Source: Aestuariispira insulae (GTDB lineage Bacteria > Pseudomonadota > Alphaproteobacteria > UBA8366 > Aestuariispiraceae). From it: DNA of 64,000 bases. Location of the stretch: positions 248,001 through 312,000 of the forward strand of contig NZ_QRDW01000004.1 of NCBI RefSeq assembly GCF_003385955.1, given 5' to 3'. Under the pieces are notes generated by a model. That model was not told where the DNA came from. It ran no database searches and saw only the letters and a list, made by a program, of their open reading frames with translations. This document shows positions 26,635 to 34,237 of this stretch, piece by piece; the first letter of the stretch is position 1, and each line of letters begins with the position of its first letter. Position numbers and translations under genes: made by a program.

Positions 26635-27813
26635 GTGGTTTTCCTGCAAAAGCCTGTGACATTGAAATTACGCCTTCTGGCGCTCGGCACATCCTTCCTC
26701 ATCGCTGGCTGCTCCGGCATGGGGGGCCTGCTCGACGGCAATGATGCTGCGATTGACGATGATCAACGGGATTACACCGCCGCTCAAGCGACCAACCCGC
26801 CACGTTTTCAGGCAGGCGACCGCTTTCGTTTTGATAACCAGGATATGACATGGCAGGTGATTGACGTTTCGGATCAGTCCATCCAGTGGCAAAGCGATAC
26901 CGGCGAACAACAAATCACCACCGTGAACCCATTGTTGCCCGCCATCGAATGGAACAGCCGCTCCAGGGGCAAAGGTAAGCGGCTGATCAGCAACATGAAG
27001 GGGAAATTTTTTCCGTTGCGTACCGGGAATGAGGTTCATTTCAAAACAACCGTCAATACGGACAAACCACCATATGCCTGGGAGTTTGACTGGAAATGCA
27101 TGATTGCCGGTGAAGAACAGGTTCAAATCGCCATGGGTGTATTCGATACGTTTCGCGTTGAATGCAGCCGTCAGGAACCAGAAAAATGGATTTTCTACTA
27201 CGCCCCGCGGATCGGATATTATGTCAAGATGGAGGCAACGGGACTGAAAAACGGTGCCACCAGCAGCCGCACCCTGAAGGGTTATGTGAAAAATGCGGTA
27301 GCATATGGCGATATTGAACCGGCAATGGCTGCGGCTATGCCCGCCATGACAGAGCCGGCCAAGGTGACCACCGAGACAATGCCGGAGATGGATAAGCCGG
27401 AAGAGGAAATGGCCAGAAAGCCGGAAGAGCCTGCAAAAGCAGAGGAGGGCACGCAGCCTGTTTCCGGGGAAGCCAAAATGGAGAAAAATCCAGCTGAAAC
27501 CGCTATGAAACCCGTCACAGGTGAGGCCAAGCCCACGATGACGCAACCAGCAGCCTCCTCAAACGGTTTTGTCCTACATCTCGCGTCCTACAAGCAGCAG
27601 GCCAACCTGGAAAGGGGCCAGCAGGATTTGCTGAAGAAATTCCCAACACAGCTGTCGGGCATGTCTTTCAGTTCGAAGCGGGTCGATCTGGGAAGCAAGG
27701 GGGTCTACTACCGTTTGTATGTTGGCCCGACAACCAGCCGTGCCAGTGCGGACTCTTTGTGTCAGCAACTGAAAGCGCGCGGACAATATTGCATAGTAAA
27801 TAAAACCCCCTGA
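26635..27813 (+). CDS. SPOR-domain lipoprotein with acidic Pro/Ala/Glu linker
   Basis: About 392 residues. A lipobox LIAGC near residue 25 predicts an outer-membrane or inner-membrane lipoprotein. A globular region of about 200 residues follows (DRFRFDNQDMTWQVID, AWEFDWKCMIAGEEQV), then a linker of about 80 residues rich in Met, Pro, Glu, Ala and Lys with repeated EPAKAE/GEAKP units. The C-terminal SPOR domain begins at GFVLHLASYKQQ and ends YCIVNKTP. SPOR domains bind denuded septal peptidoglycan, so a cell-envelope or division role is likely. The GTG at 26635 is preceded by GAGG; TTG at 26590 and GTG at 26656 are alternatives. Confidence 0.8.
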   Translation: MVFLQKPVTLKLRLLALGTSFLIAGCSGMGGLLDGNDAAIDDDQRDYTAAQATNPPRFQAGDRFRFDNQDMTWQVIDVSDQSIQWQSDTGEQQITTVNPLLPAIEWNSRSRGKGKRLISNMKGKFFPLRTGNEVHFKTTVNTDKPPYAWEFDWKCMIAGEEQVQIAMGVFDTFRVECSRQEPEKWIFYYAPRIGYYVKMEATGLKNGATSSRTLKGYVKNAVAYGDIEPAMAAAMPAMTEPAKVTTETMPEMDKPEEEMARKPEEPAKAEEGTQPVSGEAKMEKNPAETAMKPVTGEAKPTMTQPAASSNGFVLHLASYKQQANLERGQQDLLKKFPTQLSGMSFSSKRVDLGSKGVYYRLYVGPTTSRASADSLCQQLKARGQYCIVNKTP

Positions 27814-27821
27814 ATCAGGGG
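27796..27821 (-). terminator. Terminator of the minus-strand small membrane protein gene
   Basis: CCCCTG (27807-27812) pairs with CAGGGG (27816-27821). On the minus strand the stem is followed by GGTTTTATTT. It overlaps the stop codon of the convergent SPOR lipoprotein gene. Confidence 0.65.
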
Positions 27822-27845
27822 TAGGTAAAACAGATTTCGGGAGAA

Positions 27846-28259
27846 TTATTCGCCCAGATCCGGCGATTTCGGCAGCGGCATGGTAATCTCAGTGCTGGAT
27901 TTCATCATATCGAAGTCAAATTTATCCTGAAGAAGATACCAGCTTCCACCTGCCAATAGGCCTACCGAGATGCCAAAAAGAACAGCCAACGCGGCAAGAA
28001 TGGATACAATCATTCTGCGCTGGCGTCCCAGGTTCAAAACATCAGACTGGATTTTGTTAACCTTGCTTTCCAACTGATTGTTGCCGGCATTCATATCCGC
28101 CTGCAACCGAACCAACGCTGCAGCCAAATCTGCCCGCAGGGCGCTATGCGCCTGCTGTACCGATTTTGATTCAGCCGCAACAATCCGCAGCGCGGCACGC
28201 ACTTGTGCTTCCACGGCTGATAGATGGGCTTTTAATTCATCACGGGATAGATCGGTCAT
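27846..28259 (-). CDS. Small membrane protein with coiled-coil N-terminus, unknown function
   Basis: 137 residues. Residues 1-80 are helical and charged with heptad-like spacing (AHLSAVEAQVRAALRIV, LRADLAAALVRLQADM, QLESKVNKIQSDVLNLG). A basic stretch RQRR precedes one membrane helix (residues ~84-108, SILAALAVLFGISVGLLAGGSWYLL). The C-terminal 25 residues are acidic and probably periplasmic. I do not recognise a family. It ends convergently with the SPOR lipoprotein, 32 bp apart, and starts divergently from an alpha/beta hydrolase. Confidence 0.7.
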   Translation of the reverse strand: MTDLSRDELKAHLSAVEAQVRAALRIVAAESKSVQQAHSALRADLAAALVRLQADMNAGNNQLESKVNKIQSDVLNLGRQRRMIVSILAALAVLFGISVGLLAGGSWYLLQDKFDFDMMKSSTEITMPLPKSPDLGE

Positions 28260-28460
28260 ATTCTCTGCGGCTCGATTTGCTATCTACATTCCTAGGGTCT
28301 CTTCCGGGGATAACGCATATTCAAAACAGCCAAGCAATGGCTGCAAAAAGGAAACATGGATAAACACCCGCAATTGACGTAATACAACATCCGTTAAACT
28401 CTATAAAGCAACAATTTAGCACAATTATTCTAAACGAAACGTTTCCAGGGGTATTAAAGG

Positions 28461-29273
28461 GTGCGGTCCGCTTTGCTAAATGTCCTGATTTTTCTAGTCA
28501 TCGGCTATGGCTTACTGTTGACGGGACTATACGCCTTTCAACGAAAACTGATGTATCATCCAGATCAAGACAGGCCGGTTCCAGCCCGTTACCGTCTTTT
28601 TGAAGCGCAATCTCTTGCAATACCCGGTCATGATACGCTGCCGCTGTTTAGTTGGTATCAGAAACCCTCTGCCTCTGAGAACAGGATCATTCTCTACTTT
28701 CACGGCAATGCGGGGACCATTGCCGGCCGTTCGAATAAAGCCCAGGAATTTGTGAGTAAAGGTTTCGGGGTTCTACTGCCATCATATCGCTATAACGCAG
28801 GAAACGGTGGCGAACCCAGTGAAACATCGCTGATTGCTGATGGTCTGTCCGCTTATCAATGGCTGCTGGAGCAGGGATATGCGCCGGATCAAATCATACT
28901 TTATGGTGAATCCCTTGGATCCGGGATAGCTGTTGCCATAGCCGCACAACGTGAAGCCGCGGCCGTCATCCTGGAAGCGCCATATTCCAGTGTCGCCGAT
29001 GTTGCCCAGGGCACATATTGGTTTTTGCCGGCCCGTTGGCTGGTGCATGATCCGTTTCCGTCAACAGACAGGATCGGCCGGATCACGGCGCCGATATTGA
29101 TTGTCCATGGTGCCAAAGACAGGACTATTCCTCTCAAATATGCCGAAAGGCTCTATCAAGCGGCGCCAGAAGGTGCGCAGTTTCAAATATTGCCGGATGC
29201 CGGGCACGCGGATCTATATGATCATGGCATGGCCGACGCCGTATTCGCGTTCCTATCAGGCTCTAATCCTTGA
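28461..29273 (+). CDS. Membrane-anchored alpha/beta hydrolase (BEM46/ABHD13-like)
   Basis: 270 residues. A single N-terminal hydrophobic helix (residues 3-22) anchors the protein. The hydrolase core has the oxyanion-loop segment ILYFHGNAGTIAGR, the nucleophile elbow LYGESLGSG, the acid in VHGAKDRTIP and the histidine in DAGHADLYD. This set is typical of BEM46/ABHD13 hydrolases, whose natural substrates are mostly unknown. The start is GTG at 28461. Its stop overlaps by 11 bp the end of the convergent molybdenum-cofactor gene. Confidence 0.85.
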   Translation: MRSALLNVLIFLVIGYGLLLTGLYAFQRKLMYHPDQDRPVPARYRLFEAQSLAIPGHDTLPLFSWYQKPSASENRIILYFHGNAGTIAGRSNKAQEFVSKGFGVLLPSYRYNAGNGGEPSETSLIADGLSAYQWLLEQGYAPDQIILYGESLGSGIAVAIAAQREAAAVILEAPYSSVADVAQGTYWFLPARWLVHDPFPSTDRIGRITAPILIVHGAKDRTIPLKYAERLYQAAPEGAQFQILPDAGHADLYDHGMADAVFAFLSGSNP

Positions 29274-30891
29274 GGCGTTCAAAGGCATTCCGGTCATCAA
29301 GGTCCACCAGGATACCGCCATCCTGCACCGGAACCTCATGAACCTGATCCGGATAGGCGCGGATGAGCTCACGGGCACCTTTGTCACCTCGAATTTCCAG
29401 CAATTCCGAGAAAAAACGCCGCCCGATCAGAACGGGATTGCCACGCCTGCCGTCATGAACTGGCACACAGATTTCCCGTTTTTCGTCCGGGTCAAATTCT
29501 ACAGCCAGTTTTTCCAAAGTGTCTGAGGAAACCATGGGCATATCCCCCAAACAAACCAAAACCCCGTCGCAATCCAGCGGCATATGGGAAATTCCCCTGC
29601 GCAGTGAACTGCTCATGCCATCGGCAAAATCCGGATTATGGATCAATTTGACGTCATGATCGGCCAGTAACGCCTCAACATCGCGATATTGATGCCCGGT
29701 AACAACAGATGGCTGGGCCATCCCGCAACTGGCCAAGGTCTCCATGATATGAAGGATCAAAGGTCGGTCCCGGAAAACCGTCAGAAGCTTGTTTCCGTTT
29801 TCCATGCGTGACGATCGGCCGGCTGCAAGAATCAAAGGCACAATATTTCTGGATTTTTTGACAGCGCCCCGATTGTGTTCCGCTACATGGCCACGGGGCA
29901 GGGGGCGTGTTGGGATTTCCTTCAACAGACCGCCAACCCCCATGGCGCGGATATCTCGGCCTGACACAGCAATGTCCGCACATAGGCGCTGTAAGACCCA
30001 GTCAAACCCGTTGATTTTGGGTGAACGCGCGCATCCGGGAATGCCAATCACCTGGGTTTTGTCAATATTTCCAAGCATGAGCAGATTTCCAGGATCCACC
30101 GGCATACCAAACTGTGCAACCGTGCCACCAGCAGCTTCCAATGCCGAAGGAATGATATCCCGCCGGTCAGTAATGGCGGAGGCACCGCTAACCAGAAAGA
30201 TATCAGGCTTATCTGATGCTAAATGCTCAATTTGTTCGCGGACAGCTTCCACCTCATGGGAACAACGTGTCTCCCCGATCAGGCTGCTACCCAATTCCTG
30301 AAGCCGCCAATCCAGGACCGATGCCGTCTTATCGAGAATTTTTTCCGTTGTGCCGGGTAGGGTGGTTTGAACCAGAAAAGCTCGCTTCCGTTGAAATGGC
30401 CTCAATTCAATGGTTTTCGGCTGACCGTAGGTGCGCCCCTCCCAGTCCAACAGGCTTTCTTTTGACGCTGCAAATGGAATGACCTTGATTGTTGCCACCA
30501 TCTGGTTTGGCACAACCTGTTCGAAGTTCGGCAAGGTAGCGACAGTGATCGCTTCATCAATCTGGTTCAGCTCGTTCAGCAATAATGTGTCGATGGCTAA
30601 TAGCCCGTGTTCTTGTGCAAGCAGGTTTACCCGTCCGGTATATGCCCGGCTTAACATTAAATTGCTGCCGACAATCGCTTTGGCGATTTGATCTGCGGCT
30701 AAATCCTCGTGACTGTCTTCGTCCTGCAATTCCGCCACGACCAAGGAAGCAACGCCCGATTGACGGATGAGGCTGAGATCGGTTTCTGAGAGGATATGGC
30801 CTTTTTTGAGCCGCCGCCCTTCCAATGCCAGACTATGCGCCAGGATGGCTCCTGGTCGGATGTTCGCAATCGTTTTTTTTGCAAAATCCAT
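29263..30891 (-). CDS. Molybdopterin-binding (MoCF) / MobA-like nucleotidyltransferase fusion
   Basis: A 542-residue two-domain protein. Residues ~1-330 resemble the molybdopterin-binding MoeA/MoCF type (IFLVSGASAITDRRDIIPSALEAAGGTV and GCARSPKINGFDWVLQRL). Residues ~345-540 form a MobA/MocA-type nucleotidyltransferase (LILAAGRSSRMENGNKLL, CLGDMPMVSSDTLEKL, GRRGNPVLIGRRFF). MocA makes molybdopterin cytosine dinucleotide, the cofactor of CO-dehydrogenase-family enzymes, so the fusion may insert metal and attach CMP. It follows the XdhC-like gene by 4 bp, at the end of the cox accessory genes. The start at 30891 removes ten residues that overlap the upstream gene. Confidence 0.85.
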   Translation of the reverse strand: MDFAKKTIANIRPGAILAHSLALEGRRLKKGHILSETDLSLIRQSGVASLVVAELQDEDSHEDLAADQIAKAIVGSNLMLSRAYTGRVNLLAQEHGLLAIDTLLLNELNQIDEAITVATLPNFEQVVPNQMVATIKVIPFAASKESLLDWEGRTYGQPKTIELRPFQRKRAFLVQTTLPGTTEKILDKTASVLDWRLQELGSSLIGETRCSHEVEAVREQIEHLASDKPDIFLVSGASAITDRRDIIPSALEAAGGTVAQFGMPVDPGNLLMLGNIDKTQVIGIPGCARSPKINGFDWVLQRLCADIAVSGRDIRAMGVGGLLKEIPTRPLPRGHVAEHNRGAVKKSRNIVPLILAAGRSSRMENGNKLLTVFRDRPLILHIMETLASCGMAQPSVVTGHQYRDVEALLADHDVKLIHNPDFADGMSSSLRRGISHMPLDCDGVLVCLGDMPMVSSDTLEKLAVEFDPDEKREICVPVHDGRRGNPVLIGRRFFSELLEIRGDKGARELIRAYPDQVHEVPVQDGGILVDLDDRNAFERLKD

Positions 30892-30895
30892 TCTG

Positions 30896-31603
30896 TTATA
30901 TCGTTTTCCGCCGAGGACCATGAAGAGACAAGGTCATTTCAGCCAAAATTGAAACAGCAATTTCAGCGGGGGATATGGCGCCGATATCCAGGCCGACCGG
31001 GGCCGCAATTCGACGGGTATCCGCTTCGCCAAAACCAATGGCTGCCAATCTTTCCACTCGCTTGCCATGGGTCTTCCGGCTGCCCAACGCCCCTAGATAA
31101 AAACACTCTGAACGTAATGCAAACTCAAGCGCCGGATCATCCAACTTTGGGTCATGGGTCAATGTAACAATCGCTGTTCGGGCATCAGGTGCCAGATCTG
31201 CCAAAGCCTCATCGGGCCAGCGTTTATCAAGTGGAATACCGGGAAAACGTTCTTGTGTTGCCCAGGCTCCCCTGGGATCAATCAGGGTAACCCCATATCC
31301 GGACATAACGGCCATTGGAGCCAGGAATTGCGAAATATGGACGGCACCGACAATCAGAAGCCGTTTGGGTGGATTATGCACTTGCAGAAAGTAGCGCTCA
31401 TCGGCCAACTCAAACTGGCACCCTTTGTCCTTTAGCAAAGCGTCGCGGCAAGCATCTGCCAGAATTTCGGGGAATTCAGTTTTGGACAGATTGGCATATT
31501 CCGACCACAAAACCTGATGCCCATCACCAAGCCTTGTCACCAGAACGCAGGGCAGTTTTCGTTCTTTCTCGCTGAGAAGATTATCAAGTGTTGAGAGCTT
31601 CAT
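30896..31603 (-). CDS. XdhC-family protein, Rossmann-domain part
   Basis: 235 residues. The C-terminal two-thirds is the XdhC Rossmann domain (RLLIVGAVHISQFLAPMA near residue 80, DPRGAWATQERFPG, TLTHDPKLDDPAL, YLGALGSRKTHGKR, PVGLDIGAISPAEIAVSILAE). XdhC/CoxF proteins hold and sulfurate the molybdenum cofactor before insertion. The usual XdhC N-terminal CoxI domain is not in this protein but is encoded by the preceding gene, whose stop overlaps this start by 4 bp. The first ~75 residues are poorly conserved. Confidence 0.85.
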   Translation of the reverse strand: MKLSTLDNLLSEKERKLPCVLVTRLGDGHQVLWSEYANLSKTEFPEILADACRDALLKDKGCQFELADERYFLQVHNPPKRLLIVGAVHISQFLAPMAVMSGYGVTLIDPRGAWATQERFPGIPLDKRWPDEALADLAPDARTAIVTLTHDPKLDDPALEFALRSECFYLGALGSRKTHGKRVERLAAIGFGEADTRRIAAPVGLDIGAISPAEIAVSILAEMTLSLHGPRRKTI

Positions 31604-31947
31604 ATTTCCAGTCTTTCAACAAAGACTTCAATTTCACCGCCGCAGGCGAGTCCGACCTCCCAGGCCATGGCGTCGGAGACACCAAAGGACAATAGCTTTG
31701 GCATGCCGCTTGTCATAATATCCAGTGCTTCAGTTACCACAGCCCCTTCGATACAGCCGCCCGAAACAGAACCGACAAATGAAGAATCCTCATTCACAAC
31801 CAATTGACTGCCAACCGGTCTTGGAGACGATCCCCACGTTTTTACAACAGTTGCGATCGCCACTTTTTTTCCGTCACCAAACCATCTGGCTGCTTGTTTC
31901 AAAACATCTTCCTCCAGGCCGAATGGCGGCGCGTTTTCCGTCATCAT
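31600..31947 (-). CDS. coxI: XdhC/CoxI-domain protein
   Basis: 115 residues comprising only the XdhC_CoxI domain (VAIATVVKTWGSSPRPVGSQ, GSVSGGCIEGAVVTEA, GLACGGEIEVFVE). Two cysteines, in SGGCIEG and GLACGG, are the conserved pair of the family. It is a molybdenum-cofactor maturation factor for CO-dehydrogenase-type enzymes. The gene overlaps coxE upstream and the Rossmann-type XdhC gene downstream (ATGA in both cases). ATG at 31947 or 31944 may be the start. Confidence 0.85.
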   Translation of the reverse strand: MMTENAPPFGLEEDVLKQAARWFGDGKKVAIATVVKTWGSSPRPVGSQLVVNEDSSFVGSVSGGCIEGAVVTEALDIMTSGMPKLLSFGVSDAMAWEVGLACGGEIEVFVERLEI

Positions 31948-33212
31948 GATGCTCTCTTTTTCCAGTCAGCCATTTCCAGATCCGACATGCATCCGTTCCC
32001 GCTCAAGGCCTGCCCAAGCTGGGCGACACTCACCAGGTTATGCACCGGCCTGAATTCATCAACATGCGCCATTATAGCCCGCGCGCCCCTAGATTTGGGT
32101 TCATATTGGTCAAATCGCAACAACGGATTGAGCCAAATTAGTTTGCGGCAGGATTTATGCAGCCGTTCCATCTCCTTGGAAACCCCCTCAGCGCCGGCAC
32201 GGTCCAAACCGTCAGTAATCAACAATACCACGGCCCCTTGACCCAACACACGCCGGGACCAGTCTTTGTTGAAACTCTGCAAGGCATCTCCAATTCGAGT
32301 GCCACCGGACCAGTCCTGAACTTGCTTGCTGATAAGATCAAGAGCCTGGTCGGGATCTTTGCGCCGTAGATGACGGCTAATGTTGGTCAGTCTGGTGCCG
32401 AATAAAAATGTATGCACCCGATCCCGGTCATTGCTCAGTGCATGAAGATAAAACAAAATGGTCCGGGCATAACGGTCCATCGAACCTGAAATGTCGCAAA
32501 GGACAACCAGCGGCGGTTTGACCGTGCGTTGCCGGCGATACTTGAGCCAGATTCCTTCGCCGCCACGCCTTGCGGAAGCACGCATGCTGTTACGCATATC
32601 CACTTTACGACCATTGGCATGTGCCTGAAACCGGCGTGTCTGATAGGGCTTCATCGGTAAGGCCAGTCGTTTCATGACAGCACGGACCGAAGCCAGTTCA
32701 TCCAGTGACATTTTTTCAAAATCCTTCTCCGCCAATTGTTCCCTAGCGGAATAGGTCAAGCTCGCGTCCAGTTCGATCCTGGTGTCTTCATCCTGGTCCG
32801 GCTGGTTTTGCCCCACCTGGCCAGAGGAATCAGAAGGGGCAAGGGCTTCGGCTATCCGACGCAGGATTTCATCTTCCTGTTGCAGCAATTCCTCGCCACG
32901 AAAGGTGGGCAAAAGCATCCCCATCATCCGATCCAATAGCTTTGGGTTACGCCAGAAAAAATGAAATGCCTGGTCGAAAATCAGTCTTTGATCCTGCCGA
33001 TTCACCAAGACGGCATGCAGCGCCCAATAGAAATCATCACGGTTTTCCAAACCAACCGCTTCAACAGCCTTTAAAGCATCAAGGATTTTGCCGGGTCCCA
33101 CCGGCAAACCAGCCTGTCGCAGCACCCGGCCAAAATGCATGATATTCTCGTCGAGACGGCCCTGTGCCTCTCCGGTTTCAGGCAAGCAAGGAAGTGTGGG
33201 GGGATTTTGCAT
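31944..33212 (-). CDS. coxE: CoxE-type VWA domain protein
   Basis: 422 residues. A helical N-terminus (IMHFGRVLRQAGLPVGPGKILDALKAV) and an acidic linker near residue 135 precede a von Willebrand A domain with the MIDAS motif LCDISGSMDRY at about residue 240 and LLITDGLDR. CoxE works with the MoxR-type ATPase CoxD to mature the CO dehydrogenase active site (shown for Afipia/Oligotropha carboxidovorans). The start overlaps the coxD stop by one base (TAATG). Confidence 0.9.
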   Translation of the reverse strand: MQNPPTLPCLPETGEAQGRLDENIMHFGRVLRQAGLPVGPGKILDALKAVEAVGLENRDDFYWALHAVLVNRQDQRLIFDQAFHFFWRNPKLLDRMMGMLLPTFRGEELLQQEDEILRRIAEALAPSDSSGQVGQNQPDQDEDTRIELDASLTYSAREQLAEKDFEKMSLDELASVRAVMKRLALPMKPYQTRRFQAHANGRKVDMRNSMRASARRGGEGIWLKYRRQRTVKPPLVVLCDISGSMDRYARTILFYLHALSNDRDRVHTFLFGTRLTNISRHLRRKDPDQALDLISKQVQDWSGGTRIGDALQSFNKDWSRRVLGQGAVVLLITDGLDRAGAEGVSKEMERLHKSCRKLIWLNPLLRFDQYEPKSRGARAIMAHVDEFRPVHNLVSVAQLGQALSGNGCMSDLEMADWKKRAS

Positions 33213-34138
33213 TATCCGGATCTCTGGCCCACTTGCAGAGCTGCATTGACCTCATCAAGGATACGGGCTGCTTCGGAGCCTTTAATGCGCGCGATATCAT
33301 CTTGATATTTAAGCAAAGTACCCAACGTATCGTTAATCACATCCGGCGACAGGGTCAAATGGTCAAGCTGTACCAGCGCATGCGCCCAATCGATAGTTTC
33401 CGCGACGCCCGGCAGTTTAAACAAATCCATATCCCGCAGCGTTTGAACAAAAGCGACGATCTGGGTGCTTAGCTTTTGCGGCATATCCGGCGCTTTGAAT
33501 GACAGGATCTCAAGCTCCCGTTCTGTATCCGGATAATCAACCCAATAATAGAAACAGCGCCGCTTGATCGCATCATGGATCTCGCGAGTACGGTTAGAGG
33601 TAATAATGACCAGAGGCGGCTCTTGTGCCTTGATGGTGCCAAGCTCCGGGATTGTAACCTGGAAATCGGACAAAACTTCCAGAAGGAAAGCTTCGAACGG
33701 CTCGTCTGTGCGATCCAATTCATCAATCAACAGAATAGGCGGACCTTCCGGTGTTTTATCCAGCGCATGCAGGATCGGCCGCTTCACCAGGAATTTTTCT
33801 GAAAACAGATCTGAACTCAGTTTTTCCTTATCCCCGGTTCCTGTGACCTCCGCCAGGCGGATTTCAACCATCTGGCGGGCGTAATTCCATTCGTAAACCG
33901 AAGAAGCCACATCAAGGCCTTCATAGCATTGCAACCGTACGAGCGGCCGCTTTAACTGCAGGCTCAGAACTTTGGCAATCTCGGTTTTACCAACACCGGC
34001 TTCCCCCTCAAGAAATAGAGGCCTGCCCAGACTTAAAGATAAATAAAGCGCAGTCGCCAGCGATCGGTCGGCTACATATCGACCATCTCGCAGCAATTGG
34101 CCGGTTTCATCAACGGAATCGGGTAGGGTACTCATCAT
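33212..34138 (-). CDS. coxD: CoxD-type MoxR AAA+ ATPase
   Basis: 308 residues. A MoxR-family AAA+ ATPase with Walker A GEAGVGKTE at about residue 43, the DVASSVYEWNYARQM segment, Walker B ILLIDELDRTDEPFEAFLLE and sensor 1 LVIITSNRTREIHDAIKRR. CoxD is a chaperone needed for copper and sulfur insertion into CO dehydrogenase. The longer frame to 34147 begins with TTG; ATG at 34138 or 34135 is more likely. The gene lies 99 bp after the CNB-protein gene and overlaps coxE. Confidence 0.9.
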   Translation of the reverse strand: MMSTLPDSVDETGQLLRDGRYVADRSLATALYLSLSLGRPLFLEGEAGVGKTEIAKVLSLQLKRPLVRLQCYEGLDVASSVYEWNYARQMVEIRLAEVTGTGDKEKLSSDLFSEKFLVKRPILHALDKTPEGPPILLIDELDRTDEPFEAFLLEVLSDFQVTIPELGTIKAQEPPLVIITSNRTREIHDAIKRRCFYYWVDYPDTERELEILSFKAPDMPQKLSTQIVAFVQTLRDMDLFKLPGVAETIDWAHALVQLDHLTLSPDVINDTLGTLLKYQDDIARIKGSEAARILDEVNAALQVGQRSG

Positions 34139-34237
34139 CCTGTCCAATGATTATTATTATGTTTCATCGGCTTATTATCCCGCATGGTGAAATCGGGTGC
34201 AACAGCTGGAATAGGTGAGAGCCTCAATTCCAGCAGG

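Noticed and set aside
28373-28400. TTGACG as a -35 box for the alpha/beta hydrolase gene
   Set aside because: No -10 hexamer occurs at 16-18 bp; the nearest TATAAA is 21-22 bp away.
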